Assembly: GCA_937907555.1 (NCBI GenBank)
Contig: CALEST010000294.1
Location: 1 to 6,694 of the forward strand
Length of the DNA: 6,694 nt
Reading direction: 5' to 3'
Source: an uncultured Sediminibacterium sp.
GTDB taxonomy: Bacteria; Bacteroidota; Bacteroidia; Chitinophagales; Chitinophagaceae
The notes under the pieces were generated by a model. It made no database searches. It was not told the origin of the DNA and worked only from the letters and a program-made list of their open reading frames with translations. Position 1 is the stretch's first letter. Each line of letters opens with the position of its first letter. Positions 1 through 6,641 of the stretch are shown here, in pieces. A program made the position numbers and the translations under genes.

Positions 1-41
1 AAAGAAAAACTGAAAAAATAAATCAGGGTTCTGGATTTCAT
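1..41 (-). CDS. Start of an exported or membrane protein, cut by the window edge
   Basis: Reading the minus strand from the ATG at 41-39 gives MKSRTLIYFFSFS with no stop before the window ends. A short basic start (K2, R4) followed by a run of hydrophobic and aromatic residues is what a signal peptide or first membrane segment looks like. The ATG lies about 23 nt downstream of a TAnnTTTG-type -7 element (64-71) and after the katG terminator, so this appears to be a separate transcription unit rather than a katG operon partner. Only 13 codons are visible, so no family can be named. A chance open frame in A/T-rich DNA remains possible; the promoter plus the signal-like start is the reason for listing it. 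Confidence 0.45.
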   Translation of the reverse strand, partial: MKSRTLIYFFSFS

Positions 42-63
42 AAAATGCGATGATGTTCTTGCT

Positions 64-71
64 CAAATATA
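64..71 (-). promoter_or_regulatory. Bacteroidota -7 promoter element for the left-edge gene
   Basis: The minus strand reads TATATTTG here, a full match to the TAnnTTTG -7 consensus used by the primary sigma factor of Bacteroidota. It would start transcription near 57, leaving a leader of under 20 nt before the ATG at 41. The best upstream TTG (89-87 on the minus strand, inside the T-run of the katG terminator) is only 15 nt away, shorter than the usual 17-23, so the -33 part is weak. Confidence 0.45.
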
Positions 72-87
72 ACAAGCATTCCCCAAC

Positions 88-120
88 AAAAAAGCCCCGG
101 AAAAAATCCCGGGGCCTTTA
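88..120 (-). terminator. Rho-independent terminator of katG
   Basis: On the minus strand a GC-rich 7-bp stem (109-115 pairing with 94-100, GCCCCGG-type arms) closes an 8-nt T-rich loop and is followed at once by six T residues (93-88). It sits 19-24 nt past the katG stop codon. Flanking AAA/TTT can extend the stem across a one-base bulge at 116. This is the strongest terminator in the window and separates katG from the left-edge gene. Confidence 0.88.
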
Positions 121-138
121 TAATAACACAACTAAAAT

Positions 139-2364
139 TTACTTCTTGATGTCAAAACGGTCAAGGTTCATCACTTTGTCCCATGCAGCAACAAAGTCTT
201 TTACAAACTTATCTTTACCATCTGCACAGCTGTAAACTTCTGCAATAGCACGTAGTTCAGAGTTAGAACCAAATACCAGATCAACGCGGGTACCCGTCCA
301 CCTAACAGCACCAGTCTTGCGATCGCGTGCTTCAAATGTGTCTTTATGATCGTTGGCTGGAGCCCAGGTATGACCAAGGTCTAACAGGTTCACAAAGAAA
401 TCATTGCTCAACACACCAGGCTTGTTGGTGAATACACCATGCTTGGTATTATTGTAGTTAGCATCCAATACACGCATACCACCTACCAATGCAGTCATTT
501 CTGGTGCAGTTAAGGTTAGCAATTGCGCTTTGTCAATCAACAATTCTTCAGCAGACAAAGTATACTTGCGTTTTGCATAGTTTCTGAAACCATCCGCAAT
601 AGGTTCTAATACACCAAATGATTCAACATCAGTTTGTTCCTGAGAAGCATCGGTTCTGCCAGGAGTAAACGGAACAGTTACATTGTATCCGCCATCTTTT
701 GCCGCTTTTTCAATTGCTGCGCAACCACCCAATACAATCAGGTCTGCCATGGAAACCTGCTTGTCTCCGGCTTTTGCATTAAAGGATTTTTGCACACCTT
801 CCAATGCATCCAATACTTTGGTTAATTGTGCGGGTTGATTAGACTCCCAGTATTTCTGAGGAGTTAAACGGATACGTCCACCATTGGCTCCACCACGCTT
901 GTCTGATCCACGGAAAGTAGCCGCAGAAGACCATGCAGTGTAAACCAATTCAGAAACGCTTAATCCGGTTGCTAGAATATCTGCTTTTAATGCAGTAATA
1001 TCTGCAGCATCAATTTGTTGATAAGTAGCCGCAGGAATAGGATCCTGCCAGATTAATTCTTCAGCAGGTACTTCAGCTCCTAAGTACAAAGCCTTAGGAC
1101 CCATATCACGATGCGTTAACTTGAACCATGCTCTTGCAAATGCATCGGCAAACAAGTCAGGGTTCTCATGAAACTTACGTGAAATTTTTTCGTAAGCAGG
1201 ATCTACTCTTAACGCTAAGTCAGAAGTTAGCATTACAGGCACATGACGCTTGTTTGGATTGTGTGCATCAGGTACAGAATCCGCACCCATTCCATGTTTA
1301 GGGATCCACTGATGAGCACCAGCAGGACTCTTGGTTAATTCCCACTCATATCCGAATAAGTTCCAGAAATAGTTATTGCTCCACTTGGTTGGAGTGGTAG
1401 TCCATGCACCTTCTAATCCACTGGTGATGGTGTATTCACCATTACCGGTTCCGAAAGTATTCTTCCAACCCAAACCCTGTTCTTCTAATCCGGCAGCAGC
1501 AGGCTCAGGTCCTACATATTTACCTGGATCAGCAGCACCATGGGTTTTACCGAATGTGTGACCACCTGCAATTAAGGCAACGGTTTCTTCATCATTCATG
1601 GCCATACGGGCAAAAGTTTCACGGATATCACGGGCAGAAGCCAGTGGATCAGGATTGCCGTTAGGACCTTCAGGGTTTACATAAATTAAACCCATCTGAA
1701 CTGCAGCCAATGGATTTTCTAATTCGCGGTCGCCGGTGTAACGCTTATCACCCAACCACTCGCGCTCAGAACCCCAGTAAATATCTTCTTCAGGCTCCCA
1801 AACATCTTCACGACCACCACCGAATCCAAAGGTTTTAAAGCCCATAGATTCCAAAGCCACATTACCCGCTAAAATCATCAGGTCGGCCCATGATAATTTG
1901 CGACCATATTTTTGTTTAATAGGCAATAACAACAAACGGGCTTTATCCAGGTTGGTATTATCGGGCCAGCTGTTCAACGGAGCAAAACGTTGTGTACCGG
2001 AACAAGCTCCTCCTCTGCCATCTGCAGTTCTGTAAGTACCTGCACTATGCCAGGCCATACGGATAAAGAAAGGTCCGTAATGACCATAGTCAGCAGGCCA
2101 CCAGTCCTGAGAATTGGTCATTAATTCAGTCAAATCTTTTTTAACGGCAGCAAGGTCAAGACTTTTGAATTCTTCAGCATAATTGAAAGACTCATCCATT
2201 GGATTAGACAACTTTGAATTCTGACGAAGAATATTCAGCTTTAATTGATTGGGCCACCAGTCACGGTTTCTGGTACCACCACCAGCTGATTGTACGGCTT
2301 TAGCGGTAGCGCCTGTAAAAGGACACTTGCCTTCAGCCCCTGCATTCATTGGGTTATTTTCCAT
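139..2364 (-). CDS. katG: Catalase-peroxidase KatG
   Basis: This is a complete 741-residue bifunctional heme enzyme that breaks down hydrogen peroxide by catalase activity and also oxidises donors as a peroxidase. It is cytoplasmic, with no signal peptide. The N-terminal peroxidase domain (about 60-430) carries the distal residues R102, W105 and H106 in the RMAWHSAGTYR motif. Y228 and M254 complete the Trp-Tyr-Met crosslink needed for catalase activity. The proximal heme ligand is H269 (AGGHTFGKTHG), with W321 and D382 on the proximal side, and R419 (HRDMGP) matches the mobile arginine switch. The C-terminal repeat domain (about 440-735) is the usual duplicated copy without heme ligands. Length and motifs are normal, so the enzyme should be active. 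The ATG at 2364 is preceded by an A/T-rich leader without a Shine-Dalgarno, as usual in this phylum. It has its own promoter and terminator and so is probably monocistronic. Confidence 0.98.
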   Translation of the reverse strand: MENNPMNAGAEGKCPFTGATAKAVQSAGGGTRNRDWWPNQLKLNILRQNSKLSNPMDESFNYAEEFKSLDLAAVKKDLTELMTNSQDWWPADYGHYGPFFIRMAWHSAGTYRTADGRGGACSGTQRFAPLNSWPDNTNLDKARLLLLPIKQKYGRKLSWADLMILAGNVALESMGFKTFGFGGGREDVWEPEEDIYWGSEREWLGDKRYTGDRELENPLAAVQMGLIYVNPEGPNGNPDPLASARDIRETFARMAMNDEETVALIAGGHTFGKTHGAADPGKYVGPEPAAAGLEEQGLGWKNTFGTGNGEYTITSGLEGAWTTTPTKWSNNYFWNLFGYEWELTKSPAGAHQWIPKHGMGADSVPDAHNPNKRHVPVMLTSDLALRVDPAYEKISRKFHENPDLFADAFARAWFKLTHRDMGPKALYLGAEVPAEELIWQDPIPAATYQQIDAADITALKADILATGLSVSELVYTAWSSAATFRGSDKRGGANGGRIRLTPQKYWESNQPAQLTKVLDALEGVQKSFNAKAGDKQVSMADLIVLGGCAAIEKAAKDGGYNVTVPFTPGRTDASQEQTDVESFGVLEPIADGFRNYAKRKYTLSAEELLIDKAQLLTLTAPEMTALVGGMRVLDANYNNTKHGVFTNKPGVLSNDFFVNLLDLGHTWAPANDHKDTFEARDRKTGAVRWTGTRVDLVFGSNSELRAIAEVYSCADGKDKFVKDFVAAWDKVMNLDRFDIKK

Positions 2365-2395
2365 ATCTATATTGTGTTTTTAACGATTTTAATTA

Positions 2396-2414
2396 GGGTG
2401 TCAAAGGTACACCC
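2396..2414. promoter_or_regulatory. Inverted repeat around the katG -7 box, candidate operator
   Basis: GGGTGT (2396-2401) and ACACCC (2409-2414) are perfect 6-bp inverted arms with a 7-bp spacer, and the katG -7 element (2402-2409) lies almost exactly in the spacer. A regulator bound here would block or remodel the promoter. It does not resemble the A/T-rich PerR box, and I cannot assign it to OxyR. It could instead act as a small hairpin at the DNA level or be a chance match. Confidence 0.45.
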
Positions 2415-2435
2415 AAACAACAATATAGGAAACAA
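2402..2435 (-). promoter_or_regulatory. katG promoter (-7 TACCTTTG, possible -33 TTG)
   Basis: The minus strand reads TACCTTTG at 2409-2402, a full match to TAnnTTTG. A TTG at 2435-2433 lies 23 nt upstream, at the upper end of the accepted spacing. Transcription would start near 2395, giving a leader of about 30 nt before the katG ATG at 2364. The -7 match is clear; the -33 assignment is tentative because other TTG triplets nearby are too close. Confidence 0.65.
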
Positions 2436-2439
2436 CAAT
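2415..2439. repeat. 10-bp direct repeat at the katG -33 region
   Basis: AAACAACAAT occurs perfectly twice, at 2415-2424 and 2430-2439, with a 5-bp gap and a 15-bp repeat period. On the katG strand this reads ATTGTTGTTT twice, and the upstream copy contains the proposed -33 TTG. Tandem sites here could bind an activator contacting RNA polymerase, but low-complexity A/C-rich sequence makes coincidence possible. Confidence 0.4.
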
Positions 2440-2457
2440 GAAGCGGCTTTGTTCAAT

Positions 2458-2485
2458 AAAAAAAGCTGCATTCCTGCAGCTTTTT
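2458..2485 (-). terminator. Terminator of the LruC lipoprotein gene
   Basis: A perfect stem AAAAGCTGCA/TGCAGCTTTT (2461-2470 with 2475-2484) closes a 4-nt loop and can be extended by one A-T pair. On the minus strand it is followed by a T-run (2464-2458), about 20 nt past the lipoprotein stop at 2506. A shorter T-run on the other strand (2481-2485) means it could also stop plus-strand transcription. It separates the lipoprotein gene from katG, 45 bp upstream of the katG promoter -7 box. Confidence 0.85.
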
Positions 2486-2505
2486 CAACGAATATAAGTT
2501 TATAC

Positions 2506-4608
2506 TTATTTATTGTAAATCTTATCTACGGTTCTGTATCCGGCTCCGGAATTGGAATACCAATCTCTGTAGCTGGTACCACCACTTTTAGCCCATTCTA
2601 AGAAACGTAGGTATGCCTCACTAAAGGCCGCTCCTTCAATAGGATACGCCAAGGTCTCGGCAAAATACAATGCCCAAGGATAATTGTCTTTAGAAACATA
2701 ATATCGGCTGGTACCTGGTTTGGAATCATCATTCCCTGTACCAAACAGTTTCGTATCTGCCAGATCAGTAGGGGCAAATCCTGGCAAGTGGACTTCATAA
2801 CCTCTTCTTTGGTTGCTAATCAGGAATGGATTGCTGTTCGCAATATTTAGAGTTGTAGGAGAAACCGGACTATTAAACTGAATTAAAACAGAAACAGGTG
2901 TTCCGGTTGTCTTATCCATATCAACACGGGTATTCACGAAAACTGCACCATTCGGATATTTTAATACCGCATACATATTGTCGATGGGTATAATAACTGC
3001 CCTGGATTGACCCGCTTCTGTACCATTGGCACTGAATTTAGCCAGGCCAGTTGCAACATTTTGTCCGCTTACCGATTTAATTAAACTTGGCGCAAAGGAA
3101 AACTGCACTCCAAAAGCATTCTGATATGATGCCCCATTGGCCAGTGGCTTATAATCAGCTGTCATTTCAACCACATTATTTTGTGCATTCGACACCATGG
3201 TATAACGGTAGCCTATCACCATATCGTTCATATCATAGTCGCCTGCAAATGGAAACAAATCTTCAAAAGCAAGTGTACCCCAGTTAGTTTCAGAAGGATA
3301 ATAGCTTACAAAAGCTTTAGCCGGATCGTTGGGAAACTGATCCAACTCGTCAAGCACACCATCTCCATCTGCATCCAATGTTTTTTCCGCTTCCTGAACT
3401 CCCTTGGTATCAATGGCGGTAATTGGATTAGAGGTTGCATAAATAATTAAATAATTAAAATCTTGATCGCAATCTTTACTATCTCTTTTTATGTCTTCAA
3501 ACCCAATTAAAAAAGTATTCTTGTATTGCAAAAACACATTGTGTTTTCGTAAATTTTTATCCGCTTCCGGATTTAGATTAGCATCAGAGAAAAGTGCGGT
3601 TGCACCAACACTTACGTCTTTGCCATTCCATGCATTTTGAAACAACACCAAACCAATGGTTGTGCCTGCTTTGAAAGTTCCCAATTTCACTTTATCGCCG
3701 GAAACCATTTCACCACTACTGCCTTTTAAACTGGCATTGGGATAAATGAAGTTGATTTCATTGATGTCCGCTAAAGAAGTAGGTGGGGTTTTGGTATCAT
3801 AGGTGTAAAAACCCAATGCATTTCTATAACCAGCTCCTTCATGTACAAATGTGATCCACACTTCTGCATCTTCTATTACATTGATATTGGTAGTAGCATC
3901 ACTGGCAATATATTCCGGATGTAGTTCAGGAACTTTTTTCTGTTCAGGCAATGAAGCATTGATGGTATTTAACATCTCAATTCCAATTTCATCTCCAGGC
4001 GTTTCCAGGTAATTGGGTCTGCCATTGCTATTATAGGTTCCGAGATAAGAAAACTTGGTATTTGTTTTGACCCCATTGATATCCATGCTAATCATTCCCC
4101 CATTAGAACTGGCAGCAGAGCGGATTATATTCGCCGCATTGGCAGGCCCGGCGTTGGATTGCAATACACCAACTATATTACCGGAGAAGCCATTAGAGCC
4201 ACCGATAGTGCAGTTCAGTGTATTATTAGTAGTAGTTACCAATACATTCTGAATCAATCCCAGATAATTGGCATCCACTACAACCGTATCCATATAGGCA
4301 GACATATTCGTCTTGGCATCAAGCACTCCCTGCGCATTGGTTACTCCTTTAAAAATCAACTGCCCTCTTACTCCTTTGTTTAAACTGTAAATAGAAACAG
4401 GAACGCCGGGTATGGCTTTGTTTCGATTGGTTAATGCAGTAATGGTAACTGTTACATCTTTGGTAGTGATAAAATTAAACCCATCCGGCGCAATTTTATT
4501 GGCAGGATTGGTGGGTGGATTATTAGGATCGGTATCCGCTACTTTTTTACAAGCGGCAAGTCCTAAAAGCACCATTACAAAAAGAGAAAGAGAAGCTTTG
4601 CTTAACAT
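2506..4608 (-). CDS. LruC domain-containing lipoprotein (DUF4114 plus DUF4842)
   Basis: This is a complete 700-residue envelope lipoprotein. The first 20 residues form a type II signal peptide with lipobox LAAC, so C20 would be lipidated; the start at 4608 puts the basic residue and hydrophobic core at the right distance. Residues after C20 (KKVADTD) do not match a clear surface-export signal, so inner or outer leaflet is undecided. A beta-sandwich-like region (about 50-115, with VTVTITALTNRNKAIPGVPV) resembles carboxypeptidase-regulatory-like folds. A DUF4114-like region follows (about 255-392), ending in FLIGFEDIKRDSKDCDQDFN. Next comes a thrombospondin type 3-like calcium loop, DADGDGVLDELDQFPNDP (412-429). 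The LruC/DUF4842 domain (about 436-700) shows the signature GTLAFEDLFPFAGDYDMND (444-462) and ends with a WY-containing tail. LruC is named after a Leptospira lipoprotein; the molecular function of the family is not established. Binding or adhesion helped by calcium is my inference. It is transcribed alone, upstream of katG. Confidence 0.88.
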   Translation of the reverse strand: MLSKASLSLFVMVLLGLAACKKVADTDPNNPPTNPANKIAPDGFNFITTKDVTVTITALTNRNKAIPGVPVSIYSLNKGVRGQLIFKGVTNAQGVLDAKTNMSAYMDTVVVDANYLGLIQNVLVTTTNNTLNCTIGGSNGFSGNIVGVLQSNAGPANAANIIRSAASSNGGMISMDINGVKTNTKFSYLGTYNSNGRPNYLETPGDEIGIEMLNTINASLPEQKKVPELHPEYIASDATTNINVIEDAEVWITFVHEGAGYRNALGFYTYDTKTPPTSLADINEINFIYPNASLKGSSGEMVSGDKVKLGTFKAGTTIGLVLFQNAWNGKDVSVGATALFSDANLNPEADKNLRKHNVFLQYKNTFLIGFEDIKRDSKDCDQDFNYLIIYATSNPITAIDTKGVQEAEKTLDADGDGVLDELDQFPNDPAKAFVSYYPSETNWGTLAFEDLFPFAGDYDMNDMVIGYRYTMVSNAQNNVVEMTADYKPLANGASYQNAFGVQFSFAPSLIKSVSGQNVATGLAKFSANGTEAGQSRAVIIPIDNMYAVLKYPNGAVFVNTRVDMDKTTGTPVSVLIQFNSPVSPTTLNIANSNPFLISNQRRGYEVHLPGFAPTDLADTKLFGTGNDDSKPGTSRYYVSKDNYPWALYFAETLAYPIEGAAFSEAYLRFLEWAKSGGTSYRDWYSNSGAGYRTVDKIYNK

Positions 4609-4650
4609 ATATAAGGGTTTAATAAACGGATACAGTAAGTTAATGCTGAA

Positions 4651-4700
4651 GTACGAATTGGGTGCCAGAACGCACTAACCAAACCAACCCAAATGGGTAC
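4651..4700 (-). other. Possible hairpin in the lipoprotein mRNA leader
   Basis: The leader can pair GTAC (4651-4654) with GTAC (4697-4700) and TTGGGT (4658-4663) with ACCCAA (4687-4692) across a small internal loop, with a 23-nt apical loop. A competing small hairpin ACCC-AAAT-GGGT (4687-4698) uses the same bases. No known riboswitch is recognisable and the stem is short, so this is only a structural suggestion. Confidence 0.2.
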
Positions 4701-4724
4701 TGAGGAATAACTATTTCTACACTA

Positions 4725-4732
4725 CAAAGATA
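4725..4732 (-). promoter_or_regulatory. -7 promoter element of the lipoprotein gene
   Basis: The minus strand reads TATCTTTG, a full match to the Bacteroidota TAnnTTTG element. The nearest TTG (4750-4748) is 15 nt upstream, slightly closer than usual. Transcription would start near 4718, giving an untranslated leader of about 110 nt before the ATG at 4608, much longer than the katG leader. I found no equally good element on the plus strand for the divergent phosphatase gene. Confidence 0.55.
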
Positions 4733-4801
4733 GATTATATTAATCACCAATATTAAATTATCAGCTAAAACAAGCAATATTTTCATCATGTATGGCTAAA
4801 T

Positions 4802-4821
4802 TACAAACTGGTTTGTACCAG
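4802..4821. promoter_or_regulatory. Palindrome upstream of the phosphatase start, candidate operator
   Basis: TACAAAC (4802-4808), TG, GTTTGTA (4811-4817) form a perfect 16-bp inverted repeat. It overlaps a second one, CTGG (4808-4811) with CCAG (4818-4821), so two alternative hairpins or one extended operator are possible. The site lies 28 bp before the preferred ATG at 4849, in the region where a promoter or leader is expected. No follow-on T-run exists, so it is not a terminator. Confidence 0.4.
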
Positions 4822-4848
4822 AATTCCCCGACAACAATATTCGCTGCC

Positions 4849-6078
4849 ATGACAAAATACTTCCTCGCATTTCTTTATTTATTCATAGCCATGCAAACGG
4901 CGATGGCACAGCAAAAAAAACCGAAAATTGTCTTTGTCATTGCAGATGGAATCCCGGCAGCATTGATAGAAAAATCGTCAGCACCCAACTTTCACCGAAT
5001 CGTTTCCAAAGGTTTATATAAAAGGGCTTTTGTAGGGGGGATTAAAAACGCCTATAACCAAACACCTACTATTTCTGCACCAGGCTATAACAACCTGATT
5101 ACAGGCACCTGGGCCAACAAACACAATGTGGTGGACAACAATATTAAAAACCCGAACTATTCCTACTACACGATTTTCCGGTTTTTGAAAGATCAATACC
5201 CACAGAAAACCACCGCCATTTTTTCTACCTGGCAAGACAATCGCACCAAATTAATCGGGGAAGGACTAGAAGCAACGGGTCGCATAAAAATGGACTTTGC
5301 TTTTGATGGATATGAATTGGATACTTTGCAGTTTCCTCACGACAAACAGGCGCATTATACCTATCTGATAGACCAGCACGTGATTGCCAAAGCAGATAGC
5401 ACCATACGCGCTGAAGGTCCGGATCTTTCCTGGATATACCTGCAACACACAGACGATATGGGGCACAGATATGGATTCAGCAACGAAATGGACAAAGCCG
5501 TTCTGCAACTGGATGAGCAGATGGGAAAAATATTTGATGCCATTAAATTCAGAGAAAAAAAATTCAGAGAAGATTGGTTATTCATTTTAACCACCGATCA
5601 TGGCAGAGATGCTGCAACAGGAAAGAACCACGGAGGACAATCCGATGCAGAAAGAACCACCTGGATAATTTCCAATAAAAGCAACACCAATGCCTACTAT
5701 AAAGAAAACACTCCAGCGATTGTTGATCTCTTGCCCACCATGGCCAGGTTTCAGCAAATCAATATCCCTTTAGACCATTTATTTGAGTTGGATGGGGTTC
5801 CGATTATCGGGCCTGTTTCCATTTCAAGCCCTGCATTAATTCCATCCTCCAATGATTTAGCCTTGCAATGGAAATCATACGATCCCAAAGGCAATCTGAA
5901 AATATGGGTAAGCTATACAAATGATTTCGCCAAAGGAGGTAGAGACCAATATGAACTATTACAGGAAGTAGCTTGCTCAAAAGAAAGCACATCCCTTCCA
6001 ATCCCCCCGGGAAAAACCTTTGCTAAATATGTATTGCAAGGAAAGCACAATGCCGTAAATATTCACTGGCACCGCTAG
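4849..6078 (+). CDS. Exported type I phosphodiesterase / alkaline phosphatase superfamily enzyme
   Basis: This is a metal-dependent hydrolase of phosphate mono- or diesters, expected in the periplasm. With the ATG at 4849 it has 409 residues and begins with a clear signal peptide (MTKYFLAFLYLFIAM) and a signal peptidase I site AMA|QQ after A20. An upstream in-frame ATG at 4792 would put 19 polar residues before the signal peptide and cover a palindrome, so I reject it. The superfamily two-metal site is complete in the 409-residue numbering: D33 (IADG), D202 and H206 (TDDMGHRYG), D250 and H251 (TTDHGRD), and H261 (GKNHGG). The expected nucleophile position holds S76 (PTISAPGYNNLITG), where nucleotide pyrophosphatases usually have Thr. 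The last histidine follows the DH pair by only 10 residues, unlike classical NPPs, where it is about 100 away. A beta-rich tail (about 325-409) may be a small accessory domain. The substrate cannot be told; a sulfatase-like activity is less likely because no CxPxR motif is present. Confidence 0.85.
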   Translation: MTKYFLAFLYLFIAMQTAMAQQKKPKIVFVIADGIPAALIEKSSAPNFHRIVSKGLYKRAFVGGIKNAYNQTPTISAPGYNNLITGTWANKHNVVDNNIKNPNYSYYTIFRFLKDQYPQKTTAIFSTWQDNRTKLIGEGLEATGRIKMDFAFDGYELDTLQFPHDKQAHYTYLIDQHVIAKADSTIRAEGPDLSWIYLQHTDDMGHRYGFSNEMDKAVLQLDEQMGKIFDAIKFREKKFREDWLFILTTDHGRDAATGKNHGGQSDAERTTWIISNKSNTNAYYKENTPAIVDLLPTMARFQQINIPLDHLFELDGVPIIGPVSISSPALIPSSNDLALQWKSYDPKGNLKIWVSYTNDFAKGGRDQYELLQEVACSKESTSLPIPPGKTFAKYVLQGKHNAVNIHWHR

Positions 6079-6081
6079 CGG
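6072..6081. repeat. Palindrome CCGCTAGCGG holding both convergent stop codons
   Basis: A perfect 10-bp palindrome is centred on CTAG (6075-6078). The phosphatase stop TAG is 6076-6078 on the plus strand, and the opposing gene's stop TAG is 6077-6075 on the minus strand. The hairpin loop would be too tight, and no T-run follows on either side, so it is not a convincing terminator. Confidence 0.6.
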
Positions 6082-6641
6082 ATGCTGTGCAGGTATTCGC
6101 TTCCAACTTTACCGTAGTTGTCGTTCAGATGTGCCGTTATCAAGGCATTGATTACACGGGGTTCTTTCTGACCACTGAACTTTTTAATTAAATAAATCTG
6201 TCTGTTGATTTCTGTTAAAGGAGCAATGACGGGAACAAATTCTGCCAGTACATCATTCTTTAACATGCCATATTCATAGTGCTGATAACAGAACTTTACT
6301 TTCTGTCCGTTCACAAACTGATTGACATTGTCGAACACAGAAGAATTAAAATAAATACCTCTGTCGGATGCAGGAATTTTGCGAACAATCTGCTGCCCCT
6401 TGTCTTCCCAGGTTAAATAGAAAAAATTTTGTGAATCCAGTTTATAAAAAGGAATGATTTTCAAAGGCACACCCATTACCAATAGCACACGTTGATTGGT
6501 TTCTGGTGAATGAAAATAGGTTCTGGGATTATAGCCTTCGTAATTGATAGGGCGTGAAACAATTTTATAATCACTCTGAATGGATGTTACCTGATCCTTA
6601 ACAGTCAGGTCCTTTCCTGCTGACTTAGGGGTAATTTCCAT
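6075..6641 (-). CDS. Hypothetical protein, family not recognised
   Basis: The frame encodes 188 residues from the ATG at 6641-6639, whose upstream bases are A-rich (GCAAAAAAAAGTAGA), as is favourable in Bacteroidota. The frame stays open to the window edge through a TTG at 6692-6690, adding 17 or more residues (LHDANSKLVLIHAKKSR), so the gene could instead be longer and cut by the edge. The protein has no signal peptide, membrane segment or lipobox, and only one cysteine (C118). It looks beta-rich in the middle (RVLLVMGVPLKIIPFY at 51-66, NFFYLTWED at 72-80, KVKFCYQHYEYG at 114-125), with a probably helical C-terminal third starting near EINRQIYLIKKF (144-155). No catalytic motif stands out and I cannot assign a function. 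It converges on the phosphatase gene with a 4-bp overlap of the 3' ends, and no terminator is visible between them. Confidence 0.72.
   Translation of the reverse strand: MEITPKSAGKDLTVKDQVTSIQSDYKIVSRPINYEGYNPRTYFHSPETNQRVLLVMGVPLKIIPFYKLDSQNFFYLTWEDKGQQIVRKIPASDRGIYFNSSVFDNVNQFVNGQKVKFCYQHYEYGMLKNDVLAEFVPVIAPLTEINRQIYLIKKFSGQKEPRVINALITAHLNDNYGKVGSEYLHSIR

Noticed and set aside
634..1561. Plus-strand frames inside katG (634-825 and 1376-1561)
   Set aside because: They are fully antisense to a katG frame with every catalytic residue present, so they are shadow frames.
2494..2509. ATAAGT-TTAT-ACTTAT inverted repeat at the lipoprotein stop codon
   Set aside because: It is a 6-bp A/T-rich stem with no T-run and too weak to matter; the real terminator is the stem at 2458-2485.
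2290..2601. 103-residue plus-strand frame across the katG start and the intergenic region
   Set aside because: It starts at TTG, lies antisense to two well-supported genes and a terminator, and shows no recognisable motif.
3087..4383. Several plus-strand frames inside the lipoprotein gene
   Set aside because: All are shorter than 90 residues, overlap each other and lie antisense to a continuous domain-supported gene.
4778..4785. TATTTTCA as a plus-strand -7 element for the phosphatase
   Set aside because: It misses the last two consensus bases (TG) and has no TTG at a suitable distance upstream.
4792..4848. N-terminal extension of the phosphatase from the ATG at 4792
   Set aside because: It would bury the signal peptide behind 19 polar residues, and it covers a palindrome better explained as non-coding control sequence.
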